From: Labilithrix sp.
GTDB lineage: Bacteria > Myxococcota_A > Polyangia > Polyangiales > Polyangiaceae
NCBI GenBank assembly: GCA_019637195.1
Contig: JAHBWA010000091.1
Location: 1-34,718, forward strand
Direction: 5' to 3'
DNA length: 34,718 bases
The notes under the pieces were generated by a model. It ran no database searches and was not told the DNA's origin. It saw only the letters and a list, made by a program, of their open reading frames with translations. The translations under genes were made by a program, and so were the position numbers. This document shows positions 10,401-17,665 of the stretch, piece after piece; position 1 is the stretch's first letter; every line of letters starts with the position of its first letter.

Positions 10401-10996
10401 GGGCCGAGTACGCGACGCCGCAGGCGCTCTGGGATCAGCTCGGCGGCAAGACGCCGAACGACGTGCTGGTCGAGACGCACGTGCTCGAGGGCGTCGCGCG
10501 GCTCGAGCGCACGCGCGCCGGCGCCACCTGCACGCCGAACTACGTGGCGAGCGACGCGTGCACGAGCCCACCGTCGAGCGCCGAGTGCGCCCGCGCGATC
10601 TTCGACGTCGACTGGCTCTCCGAGGGCGACAACCCCTGGGCCGCGCCGCGCCCCGCGGTCCCGCTCCGGCTCGCGCGCTCCATCGACATCCGCGCCAACG
10701 ACCCGCTGTCGCTCGCGCGCGCGTGGGAGCCGCGCTCGGCGGGCGCGCCGTTCGCCTCGGACGCGACGGCGTGGACGGGGACGCAGCCGCTCTCTGGCAT
10801 CGTCAACACGTGGATCCAGCCGGGCGGCCAGCACGTCTTCGTGACCGGGGATCCGTGCAAGAAGTTCGACGACGTCGTCTACTACTCGAACCTGCTCGTG
10901 CGCTTCCTCGCCACCCAGGGCAAGGACCTCTACTACTTCAGCCACCCCTCGTCGCATCGCTGCCTCGAGCGGGAGCTCTGCCCGTTCTTCCAGTGA
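7496..10996 (+). CDS. large lipoprotein: VolA-like lipase N-terminal domain plus alpha/beta-hydrolase (copy B)
   Basis: A 1166-residue paralog of the 3050-6514 gene, aligning along its whole length with most residues identical in conserved blocks (NDVATFADPTSRTG, EEGAGLPQSAYRPEL, RLRGPDG). The signal peptide ends in lipobox LSAC. The N-terminal lipase-type domain carries PQPNDVATF and LEGWGTFAPISVAF. The hydrolase domain has HGTTLHADE, nucleophile Ser655 in GNSFGG, acid Asp937 in NTAGDPMVPVS and His1113 in GGQHVF. Ser-Asp and Asp-His distances (282 and 176) nearly match copy A (280 and 180). Calcium-type motifs DLNGDGEPD and DFDGDGVPD are kept, as is the Ig-like insert before the acid. The stop codon overlaps the GTG start of the next gene in a GTGA junction, so the two are probably translationally coupled. 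Confidence 0.85.
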   Translation: MKPGWLAKASTFALALATALSACAVDTAPGGARRTPPGTGPEIVFDPLRRPLPEIPQPNDVATFADPTSRTGRRINVSVVAPTAFETIARQGFDTLEGWGTFAPISVAFGRSATTPETEAALDLEDIAARTRTYDPSDDPFYVIDLTTGVPVPLDLGKGNFPISLVDRDKYWANDPRVNEDSLLFETYEEGAGLPQSAYRPELDTDFDGVLDHPNVLVPLRGAEAGRSARIEEVIDWYERQTDTLLLRPVVPLEEKREYAVVLTDRLRGPDGAPVRSPFEHIHHAQQRRGAARVREILGDASKRAWFGDVAGTGLEHVAFVWTFTTQPVYEDMRLLRDGLHGVGPFARLATEFPPEARAFRAVGTALDEIDEPPGAIDRTPTCAPRKQTPFAVKVADTKDAMRQLLERALGLSGGELDRLIDSLDSVDHLVIGSFESPYFLGDPKNEDPDGKFELDFKSGAGRVGRDTVQFWLSVPKATEAKQSPDGSFTQAHNAPFPVTVWAHGTTLHADEIIVRAGYFARQGLAMMGINMPGHGLYLDPGLEAVANVVFRGECLSPWVRALGSGRHTDLNGDGEPDSGGLLWSAHVFHSRDNIRQAVVDELQATRVLRAWDGVRRSTQDYDGDGVLDLAGDFDGDGVPDVGGPNVPITTSGNSFGGVLAMVHGALDPNVSAAAPISGGGGLMDVATRSSLVPDSVIQQVLSPLVVGVPASALPKTDDREQTRCAGDQRSVRFVVNDLTVSREVEIACLSPAELDAGKTVVLTNVRNKERHCARTGPDGRFRIPIPANVGDRLDVQVYDAPDAVRSYKGCDALEGAPLGRRVQTFEQASIGIAPVGDAKKTCDAAYADTDLDPAAGCQQFRDRFYPVGSPLVAPQEGLGLHRQSPEARRLLNLTQAAVDPSDPINFAPYYGLRPAPGPDGKPMPPRAILELNTAGDPMVPVSTGYAFARAAGAVPFLPPSFAETLPEWAEYATPQALWDQLGGKTPNDVLVETHVLEGVARLERTRAGATCTPNYVASDACTSPPSSAECARAIFDVDWLSEGDNPWAAPRPAVPLRLARSIDIRANDPLSLARAWEPRSAGAPFASDATAWTGTQPLSGIVNTWIQPGGQHVFVTGDPCKKFDDVVYYSNLLVRFLATQGKDLYYFSHPSSHRCLERELCPFFQ

Positions 10997-11934
10997 GGCG
11001 GCTCCTCGCGGAGCTCGCCGGGCGGCATTCGCGCGGGCGCGTGGACGCGGCGCTCGCCTCGCTCTACGTCCACGACGACGGCGCGGCGACCGTCGTGACG
11101 CGCGAGCCGGACGCGGCGCGCCCCGAGGCCGACGCGCCTCGCGCGCGAGCGACCGGCTCGCCCCTGTTCGGGCCGGCGCAGGCAGGAGCGCATCCGCCGG
11201 AGGAGCGGGCCGTCGTGCGCCTCGCGCCGCGGGTCTACGCCGAGACGCCGACGTCCGAGGCGCGCGCCCGCGTCCTCCAGCGGGCCGCCGCCCTCGCGCC
11301 CCGCGTCGAGGTCCACGCGCCGGCGGTCGCCGACGGGACCTACCGCGGCCGACTGGCGATCGATCTGCCCCGGCGCGCCGCGCGCGCGCTCGGGCTCGGC
11401 GCAGCCGAGCCAGGGGACCGCTTCACGGGGCGCTTCGTGCACGCGTTCTTCGACGACGAGGCGCTCGTCGAGGAGGCCGCGCGCGCCGGGCTCGCGTTCG
11501 TCGCGCGCCGCGGCGCGTGGGTCGACCTGGAGAGACGCCGCGAGGACGGCGACGCCGCCCGCGAGCGCGCGGAGCCCTTCCGGCGCGAGCTCGCGCGCGC
11601 CCTCGGCGTCGCGCGCGAAGCGGAGCGCCTCCGGCGAGGAAAGAGCCCCGAAGAGGCCGTGCGCGCGACCCGCGAGCGCGGCCGTGACGCGCAGGCGCGC
11701 GGCCCCGTCGGCCGCGCGCGCCTCCGCAGGGCGATCGGCTGGGTCGACGCGGCGTCGCTCGGCGGCCCGAACTGCTTTCGCCGGACGCTGATGGAGATGG
11801 CGCTCGACGCCGGCGCCGCGCGCGAGACGCTCGTCTTCGGGCTCGACCTCGGCCGCACCGGCCACGTCGCGTTCAAGGACAGCGAGGAGCGCGCGTTCGA
11901 CGTCGCGTTCGAGGTGCCGCCCGACACGCGGTGA
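10993..11934 (+). CDS. transglutaminase-like (Cys-His-Asp) protein, tentative
   Basis: A 313-residue protein starting at a GTG that overlaps the previous stop by four bases, which sets the start. The first two thirds are Ala/Arg-rich and not recognised. The last 60 residues carry GPNCFRRTLMEMAL (Cys261), then GHVAF (His291) and AFDVAF (Asp303). This order and spacing resemble the transglutaminase-like fold of the McjB C-terminal or Transglut_core3 type, in which Cys-His-Asp form the active site. No signal peptide or membrane segment is seen, so it is probably cytoplasmic. Coupling to the copy-B lipoprotein hints at a role in making or modifying a surface product. The family call is inference from short motifs. 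Confidence 0.5.
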   Translation: MRRLLAELAGRHSRGRVDAALASLYVHDDGAATVVTREPDAARPEADAPRARATGSPLFGPAQAGAHPPEERAVVRLAPRVYAETPTSEARARVLQRAAALAPRVEVHAPAVADGTYRGRLAIDLPRRAARALGLGAAEPGDRFTGRFVHAFFDDEALVEEAARAGLAFVARRGAWVDLERRREDGDAARERAEPFRRELARALGVAREAERLRRGKSPEEAVRATRERGRDAQARGPVGRARLRRAIGWVDAASLGGPNCFRRTLMEMALDAGAARETLVFGLDLGRTGHVAFKDSEERAFDVAFEVPPDTR

Positions 11935-12030
11935 CGCGCGCGGGCGCGGGCCATCGGCGCGCGCGCGGAGAGCCACGTCCGCAGAAGGACATTGACGCTG
12001 CGCCCAGGGTGGGGCGATACATCGTGGTGC

Positions 12031-12543
12031 ATGCGCTACTACGTGTCGCTCGACCCCGCGGCCACGCCCGATCCCACGGTCGTGGAGGTGAACGAGCTGC
12101 CGACGGGGCAGCTCGAGGTCACGCTCGGCGGCGAGCTCGTCCCGGTCGACGTCGTGTGGCTCGACGGCTCCGCGTCGATCCGCGTGGGCGGGCGCGTGGT
12201 CGATCTCACCGTCGAAGGCCAGCCGCCGGAGATCGGCGCGGTCGCGAGCGGCCACCGCTCGTACGTGCGCGTCGAGAGCGAGCGCCAGCGCGCCGCGGCC
12301 GCGGCGCGGAAGGGCGGCGGCGGCAGCGGCGAGAAGGTCGTGAAGGCGCCGATGCCGGGTCGCGTCGTGCGCCTCCTCGTGTCGGCGGGCGCCGAGGTCG
12401 AGGCCGGCGCGACGCTCTGCGTGATCGAGGCCATGAAGATGGAGAACGAGGTCAAGGCGAAGGCACGAGGAACGGTCGCCGAGGTGCACGTCTCCGAGGG
12501 CGCGACGGTCGAGGGCAGCGCCAAGCTCTTCACGTTCGGCTGA
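12031..12543 (+). CDS. biotin carboxyl carrier protein (biotinyl-domain protein)
   Basis: A 170-residue protein whose C-terminal 75 residues form a biotinyl/lipoyl-attachment domain: KAPMPGRVVRL, the biotinylation motif EAMKMEN with acceptor Lys136, and a closing beta-strand VEGSAKLFTFG. A Gly/Ala/Lys-rich linker (about residues 90-105) joins it to an N-terminal beta-rich region like those of propionyl/acetyl-CoA carboxylase carriers. It would carry CO2 between a biotin carboxylase and a carboxyltransferase, but neither partner is in this window. The ATG at 12031 is preferred over an in-frame TTG at 11992 because the protein aligns from MRYYVSLD onwards. A 7-bp gap to the next gene suggests an operon of four genes reaching 16428. 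Confidence 0.85.
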   Translation: MRYYVSLDPAATPDPTVVEVNELPTGQLEVTLGGELVPVDVVWLDGSASIRVGGRVVDLTVEGQPPEIGAVASGHRSYVRVESERQRAAAAARKGGGGSGEKVVKAPMPGRVVRLLVSAGAEVEAGATLCVIEAMKMENEVKAKARGTVAEVHVSEGATVEGSAKLFTFG

Positions 12544-12550
12544 GCGATCG

Positions 12551-13645
12551 ATGCGCGCGTCCCCGCGGCGTCTCTTCCTCGTGCACGCGCCGACGCCGAT
12601 CGAGCGCCGCCCCGCGCTCGACGAGCTCGTCGGCGCCAAGGTGTGGATCAAGCGCGACGACGCGACGGGCGGCGCCGAGGCCGGCAACAAGGTCCGCAAG
12701 CTCGAGTTTCTCCTCGCCGACGCGCTCGACCGCGAGGCCGAGGTCGTCATCACGTGCGGCGGGCTCCAGTCGAACCACGCGCGCGCGACCGCGCTCGTCT
12801 GCGCGCGGCTCGGGCTGCGAGCCGTGCTCTACCTCCGCGTACCGGATCCGGCGGCGGCGGCGCGCGAGCTCGAGCTCTCCGGCAACGTCCTGCTCGACCG
12901 GCTCGCCGGCGCGGAGGTCTGCTTCATCTCCCCGGCCGAGTACCGCGAGCGCGGCGCGATCATGGAGCACGCGCGGCGGGAGCTCGAGGCCGAGGGCGCG
13001 CCGGCGTACGTGGTCCCCGAGGGCGGCTCGAACGGCCTCGGCTCGCTCGGCTACGTCGAGGCGATGCGCGAGGTGCGCCGCCAGCTCGATCTCGGGCTCT
13101 GCGAGGACCTCACGGCCGAGCCCGGCGCCGCGGCGCGCTTCGACGTCGTGGCGCACGCGTGCGGCTCGGGCGGGACGGCCGCGGGCGTCGCGCTCGGCGC
13201 CGCGCAGGCGGGCGTCGCGCGCGAGGCGTGGGCCTTCGCGGTCTGCGACGATCGCGCCTACTTCGAGAGGGCGATCTCCGGCATCGCCGCCGAGGCGCGC
13301 GGCTACGACCCGTCGCTCCCGCCGCTCGCCCTGCTCGATCCGAGCGCAGGCGCCCGCCGCGCCGCGCCGGAGGGAGCCGCCGCGCTCGTCGTCGACGACC
13401 GCGCGAAGGGCCCCGCGTACGCCGTGATGGACCTCGATCAGAAGCGCTTCCTCGCTCGGGTGGCGCGCCGGACGGGGCTCGTGCTCGACCCGGTCTACAG
13501 CGGCAAGGCGCTCTGGGGCGTCGCGCGCGCGGTCGAGCGCGGCGACATCTCCGCCGGCGCGAACGTCCTCTTCATCCACACCGGCGGCCTACCGGGCCTG
13601 CTCGCGCAGGGGGAAGAGCTTCGCGAAGCGCTCGAGGAGCGCTAG
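12551..13645 (+). CDS. PLP-dependent D-cysteine desulfhydrase / ACC deaminase family enzyme
   Basis: A 364-residue fold-type II pyridoxal-phosphate enzyme. The motif AGNKVRKLE places the PLP-binding Lys at residue 47, matching Lys51 of ACC deaminase. GGLQSNHARA follows (substrate and cofactor contacts), then PEGGSNGLGSLGY and the phosphate-binding CGSGGTAAG loop. The C-terminal DPVYSGKALWG and HTGG motifs are typical of D-cysteine desulfhydrases, which release sulfide, ammonia and pyruvate from D-cysteine. Members of this family cannot be separated from ACC or other D-amino-acid deaminases by motif alone, so no gene symbol is given. It sits 7 bp after the biotin carrier gene and 13 bp before a membrane protein, with no obvious functional link. 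Confidence 0.85.
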   Translation: MRASPRRLFLVHAPTPIERRPALDELVGAKVWIKRDDATGGAEAGNKVRKLEFLLADALDREAEVVITCGGLQSNHARATALVCARLGLRAVLYLRVPDPAAAARELELSGNVLLDRLAGAEVCFISPAEYRERGAIMEHARRELEAEGAPAYVVPEGGSNGLGSLGYVEAMREVRRQLDLGLCEDLTAEPGAAARFDVVAHACGSGGTAAGVALGAAQAGVAREAWAFAVCDDRAYFERAISGIAAEARGYDPSLPPLALLDPSAGARRAAPEGAAALVVDDRAKGPAYAVMDLDQKRFLARVARRTGLVLDPVYSGKALWGVARAVERGDISAGANVLFIHTGGLPGLLAQGEELREALEER

Positions 13646-13658
13646 GTTCCTCGCCGCG

Positions 13659-14474
13659 ATGAGCAAGCCGAAGGACACGGCCGACACGCCCGCCGCCGAC
13701 GTCCAGGGCGTCCGCTTCGAGATCGCCGTCTGGGGCCTCGTCCTCTCCGCCGGCTGCCGCGCCATCGAGATCTTCCTCGAGGCGCAGTCGATGGCCGGAG
13801 CGGTCGGTCAGGCGGTGCTCGTCGAGTGGGGCAGCTCGCGCCTCGGCGTCGCGTGGAGCGATCCGAACGAGCCGACCACCGGCGTCGCGATCGCGCGGCG
13901 CGCGCTCGTCGGCGCGACGATCGGCCTCGGCGCCGCGGGGCTCGTCTTCGCGACCCTCGCCGCGACGCGCGGCGTGACCCTCGGCCCCGCGGTCGCGCAC
14001 GTCGAGGCCTCGGTCCTCGTCCTCGGCTTCGCCACGGCCGGGATCCACGCCTGGCGCGACGAGCTGCTCCTCCACGGGATCACGCTGCGCGCGCTCGGCG
14101 AGCGCTCCGTCCCCGACGTCGCCCGCGTCGTCGCGTGCGGCGTGACCTCGGCGGGCGCCGCGCTCGGCCGGAGCGACGCCACCGCGCGCTCGGTGTTCGT
14201 CGCGCTCCTCCTCGGCATGCTGTTCGGCGCGCTCTGGATCCGCGACCGCGGCGCGTGGCGGCCATGGGCAGCGCACGCCACGTTCCGGTGGACGACCGGC
14301 ACGCTCCTCTCGGGTGGCCTCGTGCACGCGCGGCTGGCCGACGACGCATGGGGCGGCGGCAGCTCCGGGTGGTTCGGCGGGACCGCGGCCGCCGTCGCGC
14401 TGCTCCCGGTCGGCCTCGGCGCCCTCGTGTGGGCCGCTCGGCGATTGTCGCCACGATCCGCCGGAGTCGGATAG
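13659..14474 (+). CDS. multi-pass membrane protein, degenerate CPBP-like
   Basis: A 271-residue protein with several hydrophobic helices (around residues 80-105, 110-130, 175-190 and 240-265). The segment WRDELLLHGITLRAL resembles motif 1 of CPBP intramembrane proteases (EExxxR followed by G), but the first Glu is Asp and the Arg is His. A later helix LLLGMLFGALW lacks the His of motif 2. If it belongs to this family it is probably not an active protease. It could also be an unrelated membrane protein. It lies inside a tightly packed run (13 bp before, 16 bp after), which suggests co-transcription with the TPR protein downstream. Confidence 0.6.
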   Translation: MSKPKDTADTPAADVQGVRFEIAVWGLVLSAGCRAIEIFLEAQSMAGAVGQAVLVEWGSSRLGVAWSDPNEPTTGVAIARRALVGATIGLGAAGLVFATLAATRGVTLGPAVAHVEASVLVLGFATAGIHAWRDELLLHGITLRALGERSVPDVARVVACGVTSAGAALGRSDATARSVFVALLLGMLFGALWIRDRGAWRPWAAHATFRWTTGTLLSGGLVHARLADDAWGGGSSGWFGGTAAAVALLPVGLGALVWAARRLSPRSAGVG

Positions 14475-14490
14475 GATCCCGTCCCGAAGA

Positions 14491-16428
14491 ATGCGTCAGA
14501 GTCACGGGCCTGGCACGTCATACGACGAGCCGATCGAGAACGAGTCGCGCCGGCTGACGCCGTCGATCGGGCTGATGCGCGACTCGGACAAGCCGACCGA
14601 CTCGTCGAACGAGGACTTCCTCTTCCACCTCTATCGCGGCAGCGAGCTGCTGCAGGACAACCGGGTCCACGAGGCGAAGGAAGAGCTCGAGCGGGCGCTC
14701 CACCTGCAGCCACGCGACTCGAAGGGCCAAGACCTCATCGCCGTCGTCTATTTCCGGCTCGGCCTCTACCCGCGCGCGATCCAGATCTACGAGCAGCTGC
14801 GTCGCAAGAACGCGAACGATCCCGCGCTGCTCCTGAACCTGGCGCTCTGCTACCTGAAGACCGGCCAGCCGCAGCTCGCGCGGCGGGACCTCGAGCAGCT
14901 CCTCGAGCGGAGCCCGTCGCACTCGCGCGCCTGGGGCTACCTCGGGCTCGCCTGCGAGCGGCTCGGCGACCTCGTCCAGGCGGAGCGCGCCTTCGCGCAG
15001 GGCGGCCATCAGCAGATGGCGAAGCGGATGTCGGCGCGCATCGAGGGCGCGTCGATCCTCCCGAGCGCGCCGGAGGACTCGCAGCCGACACGCGAGGTCC
15101 GCGAGGTCGCCGGCGCCGCGTACCAGGAGCTCGACGCGGGGGAGCTGTCGTTCGCGCTCGCCGAGCCCACGGGTGAGCAGAGCGCCGACGGGGCAGGCCA
15201 GAGCTGGCGGCCCCACGAGCTCGGACAGGTCCGCGCGAGCGAGCGGCCGGCGCCAGAGCGGCGCGACACACGCGGGCCCGACGCGCGCGGGGGCCCGCCG
15301 ATCGTCTCCTCGGTCCCGCAGCTCGGCCACGGCCAGTCGTTGAACCGCAGGCCGACGTTGATCGCGCCCGTCGGTGCGCCGCCCGCGCAGGAGCCCGGCG
15401 CGGTCGACTACGCCGCGCTGGAGCGCATCCCGTCGCAGCGCCCGCCTTCGATCGGCCTCGACGACGTGGCGATGTCCGCGCCGTCGTCGCTGCGCCACCC
15501 GGTCGTGGCCGTGCCGAGCCCGTTCGGGCCGGCGCGATCCCACGACGCCCCGCCAAACGTGCATGGTACACGGACGCTGCTCCCGCCGCTCGGCACCCCG
15601 GGGAGCGGCGCTCCGCCGCCGCAAGCGCAGGTCGAGAGCGCGGCGCCGCGTCCGACGCCGACGTCGGACGCCCCCGCCGGGCCCGCGGCTGCCCCCGCGC
15701 CCCCTGCCCCGCCGACCCCCGCCGCTCCGCTCGCCGAGAACGAGCCGGCGCCCCGCCCGCTGACGCAGGCGTCTGCCATGCGTGCCCCGGCGGCGTCGCG
15801 AGCGCCCTCCCCCGCCGGCGCTCCGGCCGCGGTGCGATTCCCCGACGCAGGGGTCGCGCTCCACGCCTCGGGCATCGCGCTGGTCCACACGACCGCCGAG
15901 ATCGGCTTCGCGGCGCGCCTCGAGTCGATCCGCGCGCAGCAGAGCGGCCTCGAGATGCGCCTCCTCGAGCGCCGCGTGAAGGGCAAGCCGAGCGGCGAGT
16001 CGTTCGGCGGCGTGACGAGCCCGATGGTGCTCGCGTCGGGCGAGGGTCAGCTCGTCCTCGCGGCGCGACCTGGACGCAAGCTCGCCGCCTTCGCCGTCGA
16101 CGGCGCGATGTGCTTCGCGCGCGAGGACGTGCTCCTCGGGTTCGGCGGCGGCCTCGCCTTCGAGAACGGCCGGCTCGCGGCCGGTGAGGGCGAGTCGGTC
16201 CCCGTCGTGCAGCTCCGCGGCGAGGGCTCGGTGCTGCTCGAGGCGATCGGCGAGGTCCTCACGCTCGCGGTGCGCCCCGATCGCAGCTTGAGCGTGCGGA
16301 GAGAGGCCATCCTCGGCTGGTTCGGCCGTCTGGTCCCGCGGGCCCTCACGCCGAGCGACGCCCCGTGCGGTCAGCGCGGGCTCGTGAGCTTCGCTGGAGA
16401 AGGGCGCGTCCTCGTCACGACGGCGTAG
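14491..16428 (+). CDS. TPR protein with proline-rich linker and AIM24-like C-terminal domain
   Basis: A 645-residue protein in three parts. Residues about 40-185 hold tandem tetratricopeptide repeats (LLQDNRVHEAKEELERALHLQP, LLNLALCYLKTGQPQLARRDL, AWGYLGLACERLGDLVQAERAF). Residues about 190-450 are low-complexity, rich in Pro, Ala and Ser, and probably disordered. Residues about 455-645 form a Gly-rich beta region (GQLVLAARPGRKLAAFAVDG...LLGFGGGLAFENG...LRGEGSVLLEA) resembling the AIM24 family, whose role is poorly known. No signal peptide or membrane helix is visible. The ATG at 14491 lies 16 bp after the previous stop; in-frame upstream codons would overlap the membrane-protein gene. The TPRs suggest a scaffold; the function is unknown. 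Confidence 0.75.
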   Translation: MRQSHGPGTSYDEPIENESRRLTPSIGLMRDSDKPTDSSNEDFLFHLYRGSELLQDNRVHEAKEELERALHLQPRDSKGQDLIAVVYFRLGLYPRAIQIYEQLRRKNANDPALLLNLALCYLKTGQPQLARRDLEQLLERSPSHSRAWGYLGLACERLGDLVQAERAFAQGGHQQMAKRMSARIEGASILPSAPEDSQPTREVREVAGAAYQELDAGELSFALAEPTGEQSADGAGQSWRPHELGQVRASERPAPERRDTRGPDARGGPPIVSSVPQLGHGQSLNRRPTLIAPVGAPPAQEPGAVDYAALERIPSQRPPSIGLDDVAMSAPSSLRHPVVAVPSPFGPARSHDAPPNVHGTRTLLPPLGTPGSGAPPPQAQVESAAPRPTPTSDAPAGPAAAPAPPAPPTPAAPLAENEPAPRPLTQASAMRAPAASRAPSPAGAPAAVRFPDAGVALHASGIALVHTTAEIGFAARLESIRAQQSGLEMRLLERRVKGKPSGESFGGVTSPMVLASGEGQLVLAARPGRKLAAFAVDGAMCFAREDVLLGFGGGLAFENGRLAAGEGESVPVVQLRGEGSVLLEAIGEVLTLAVRPDRSLSVRREAILGWFGRLVPRALTPSDAPCGQRGLVSFAGEGRVLVTTA

Positions 16429-16510
16429 CGTGCGCGCCGCGGCGTGGGGGGCGGCGCGCGCGGGCGAGATGGAGGGTGACGCCGGCCGGAGGGAGGGCTA
16501 AAGCGGGTGT

Positions 16511-17176
16511 GTGGACGAGGACGCGGGCCGAGCGCGTAGAGAGCGACGCCAGTCGCTCCGGCAGGACGCGTTCAACATCCCGAACGTCCTGACGATGGGC
16601 CGGATCGCGATGATCCCGCTCTGCCTCTGGTTCCTCGATCAAGACACGCCGCGCTCGGGCTTCTGGGCCGCGCTCGTCTTCACGGCCGCCGCGATCACCG
16701 ACGTGCTCGACGGTTACCTCGCGCGCAAGCTCGGCGTCGTGAGCGTGCTCGGCAAGCTCATCGATCCGCTGGCCGACAAGCTCATCGTCATGGCGTGCCT
16801 CGTCTGGATGGTGAAGATGGACCGCATCCCGGCGTGGGCGGTGATCGTCCTGCTCGCGCGCGAGTTCAGCGTCACGTCGCTCCGCAGCGTCGCCGCGAAC
16901 GAGGGCGTCATCATCTCCGCCGGGCAGGAGGGCAAGACGAAGACCGCGCTGCAAATGCTCGGGATCATCGTGCTCCTCTCCGGCTACCCGTACCACCTCT
17001 CGTACCTCGGCCTCGACCTCGGCGTCGTCGACCTCGCGGCCGTCGGCCGCGTCCTCGTCTACCTCTCGCTCGTCTTCTCCGTGGCGAGCGCGGCCCAGTA
17101 CCTCTCGCTGTTCTCCGACACCGTCGAGGCGAAGAAGGAGAAGCTCCGCTCCGACGAGAGCACGCCGTCGCTCTGA
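16511..17176 (+). CDS. pgsA: CDP-diacylglycerol--glycerol-3-phosphate 3-phosphatidyltransferase
   Basis: This 221-residue integral membrane enzyme makes phosphatidylglycerophosphate from CDP-diacylglycerol and glycerol-3-phosphate, the committed step to phosphatidylglycerol. The complete CDP-alcohol phosphotransferase signature is present from Asp64: DVLDGYLAR, eight residues, G, then DPLAD, providing the three metal-binding Asp residues and the catalytic Asp. It opens with FNIPNVLTMGRI, typical of PgsA, and has five to six hydrophobic helices. The GTG at 16511 is a reasonable start, with a purine-rich GGAGGGAGGG about a dozen bases upstream; the exact start is less certain than the family. 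It follows the TPR gene by 82 bp. Confidence 0.92.
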   Translation: MDEDAGRARRERRQSLRQDAFNIPNVLTMGRIAMIPLCLWFLDQDTPRSGFWAALVFTAAAITDVLDGYLARKLGVVSVLGKLIDPLADKLIVMACLVWMVKMDRIPAWAVIVLLAREFSVTSLRSVAANEGVIISAGQEGKTKTALQMLGIIVLLSGYPYHLSYLGLDLGVVDLAAVGRVLVYLSLVFSVASAAQYLSLFSDTVEAKKEKLRSDESTPSL

Positions 17177-17233
17177 AACCGGGCGCGGAGTTGCCGCTTG
17201 CCAGGCCGCGAGCTTCCGTGCCATCAAGGTGGC

Positions 17234-17656
17234 GTGAAACGCTCTCTCTCTCCCTCCCCGCGCGCTCGCGGGGGCTCGACGCGCCGGCGCGTCGGCGTCG
17301 TGCTCCTCCTCGCCGTCGGCACCTTCGTGGCCTGCGTCGCTGCGTGCTCGAACCAGGGCGAGGGCGAGCGCTGCGACGTCTTCAACGGCGACGACGACTG
17401 CAAGACGGACGAGGGCCTCGTCTGCTACCCGGCGGCCCAGCTGCAGGCGAACACGGAGTCGGACCGCTGCTGCCCGCGCGACCGCTCCCGAGCGAAGCAC
17501 CCGGTCTGCGTGACGCCGACGACGGTGATCGGCGACGCCACGACGCCCGCCGACACCGGACCGGCGCCGTCCGGAGACGCCTCGGACTCCGACGCCTCGG
17601 ACTCCGACGCCTCCTCCGACGCGGACGCGAGCACGGACGCGGACGCCAACCCGTAG
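17234..17656 (+). CDS. small Cys-rich lipoprotein with Asp/Ser/Ala repeat tail
   Basis: A 140-residue predicted lipoprotein. A basic N-terminus (KRSLSPSPRARGG...RRR) precedes a hydrophobic segment ending in the lipobox VAAC. The mature protein has a Cys-rich segment (ERCDVFNGDDDC, LVCYP, RCCPRD, VCVTP), probably disulfide-bonded and perhaps metal-binding. The acidic tail of Asp, Ser and Ala is encoded by a 15-bp tandem repeat. The GTG at 17234 is chosen because AAGGTGG lies just before it; an in-frame TTG at 17198 would add 12 residues. Such acidic linkers are common in myxobacterial lipoproteins. No function can be assigned. It ends 9 bp before the FliQ-like gene. Confidence 0.65.
   Translation: MKRSLSPSPRARGGSTRRRVGVVLLLAVGTFVACVAACSNQGEGERCDVFNGDDDCKTDEGLVCYPAAQLQANTESDRCCPRDRSRAKHPVCVTPTTVIGDATTPADTGPAPSGDASDSDASDSDASSDADASTDADANP
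17576..17617 (+). repeat. 15-bp tandem repeat in lipoprotein tail
   Basis: The unit gacgcctcggactcc occurs perfectly at 17576-17590 and 17591-17605, followed by a partial third copy. It encodes the Asp-Ala-Ser-Asp-Ser tail of the small lipoprotein and keeps the frame, so copy-number changes would alter only linker length. Confidence 0.85.
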
Positions 17657-17665
17657 GACGCAGAC

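Noticed and set aside
6926..10957. 1343-codon minus-strand frame opposite the second lipoprotein
   Set aside because: Same antisense shadow effect, and it would overlap both the lipoprotein and the barrel gene.
16365..16592. 75-codon frame between the TPR gene and pgsA
   Set aside because: It overlaps both genes, is Arg/Ala-rich and has no supporting motif.
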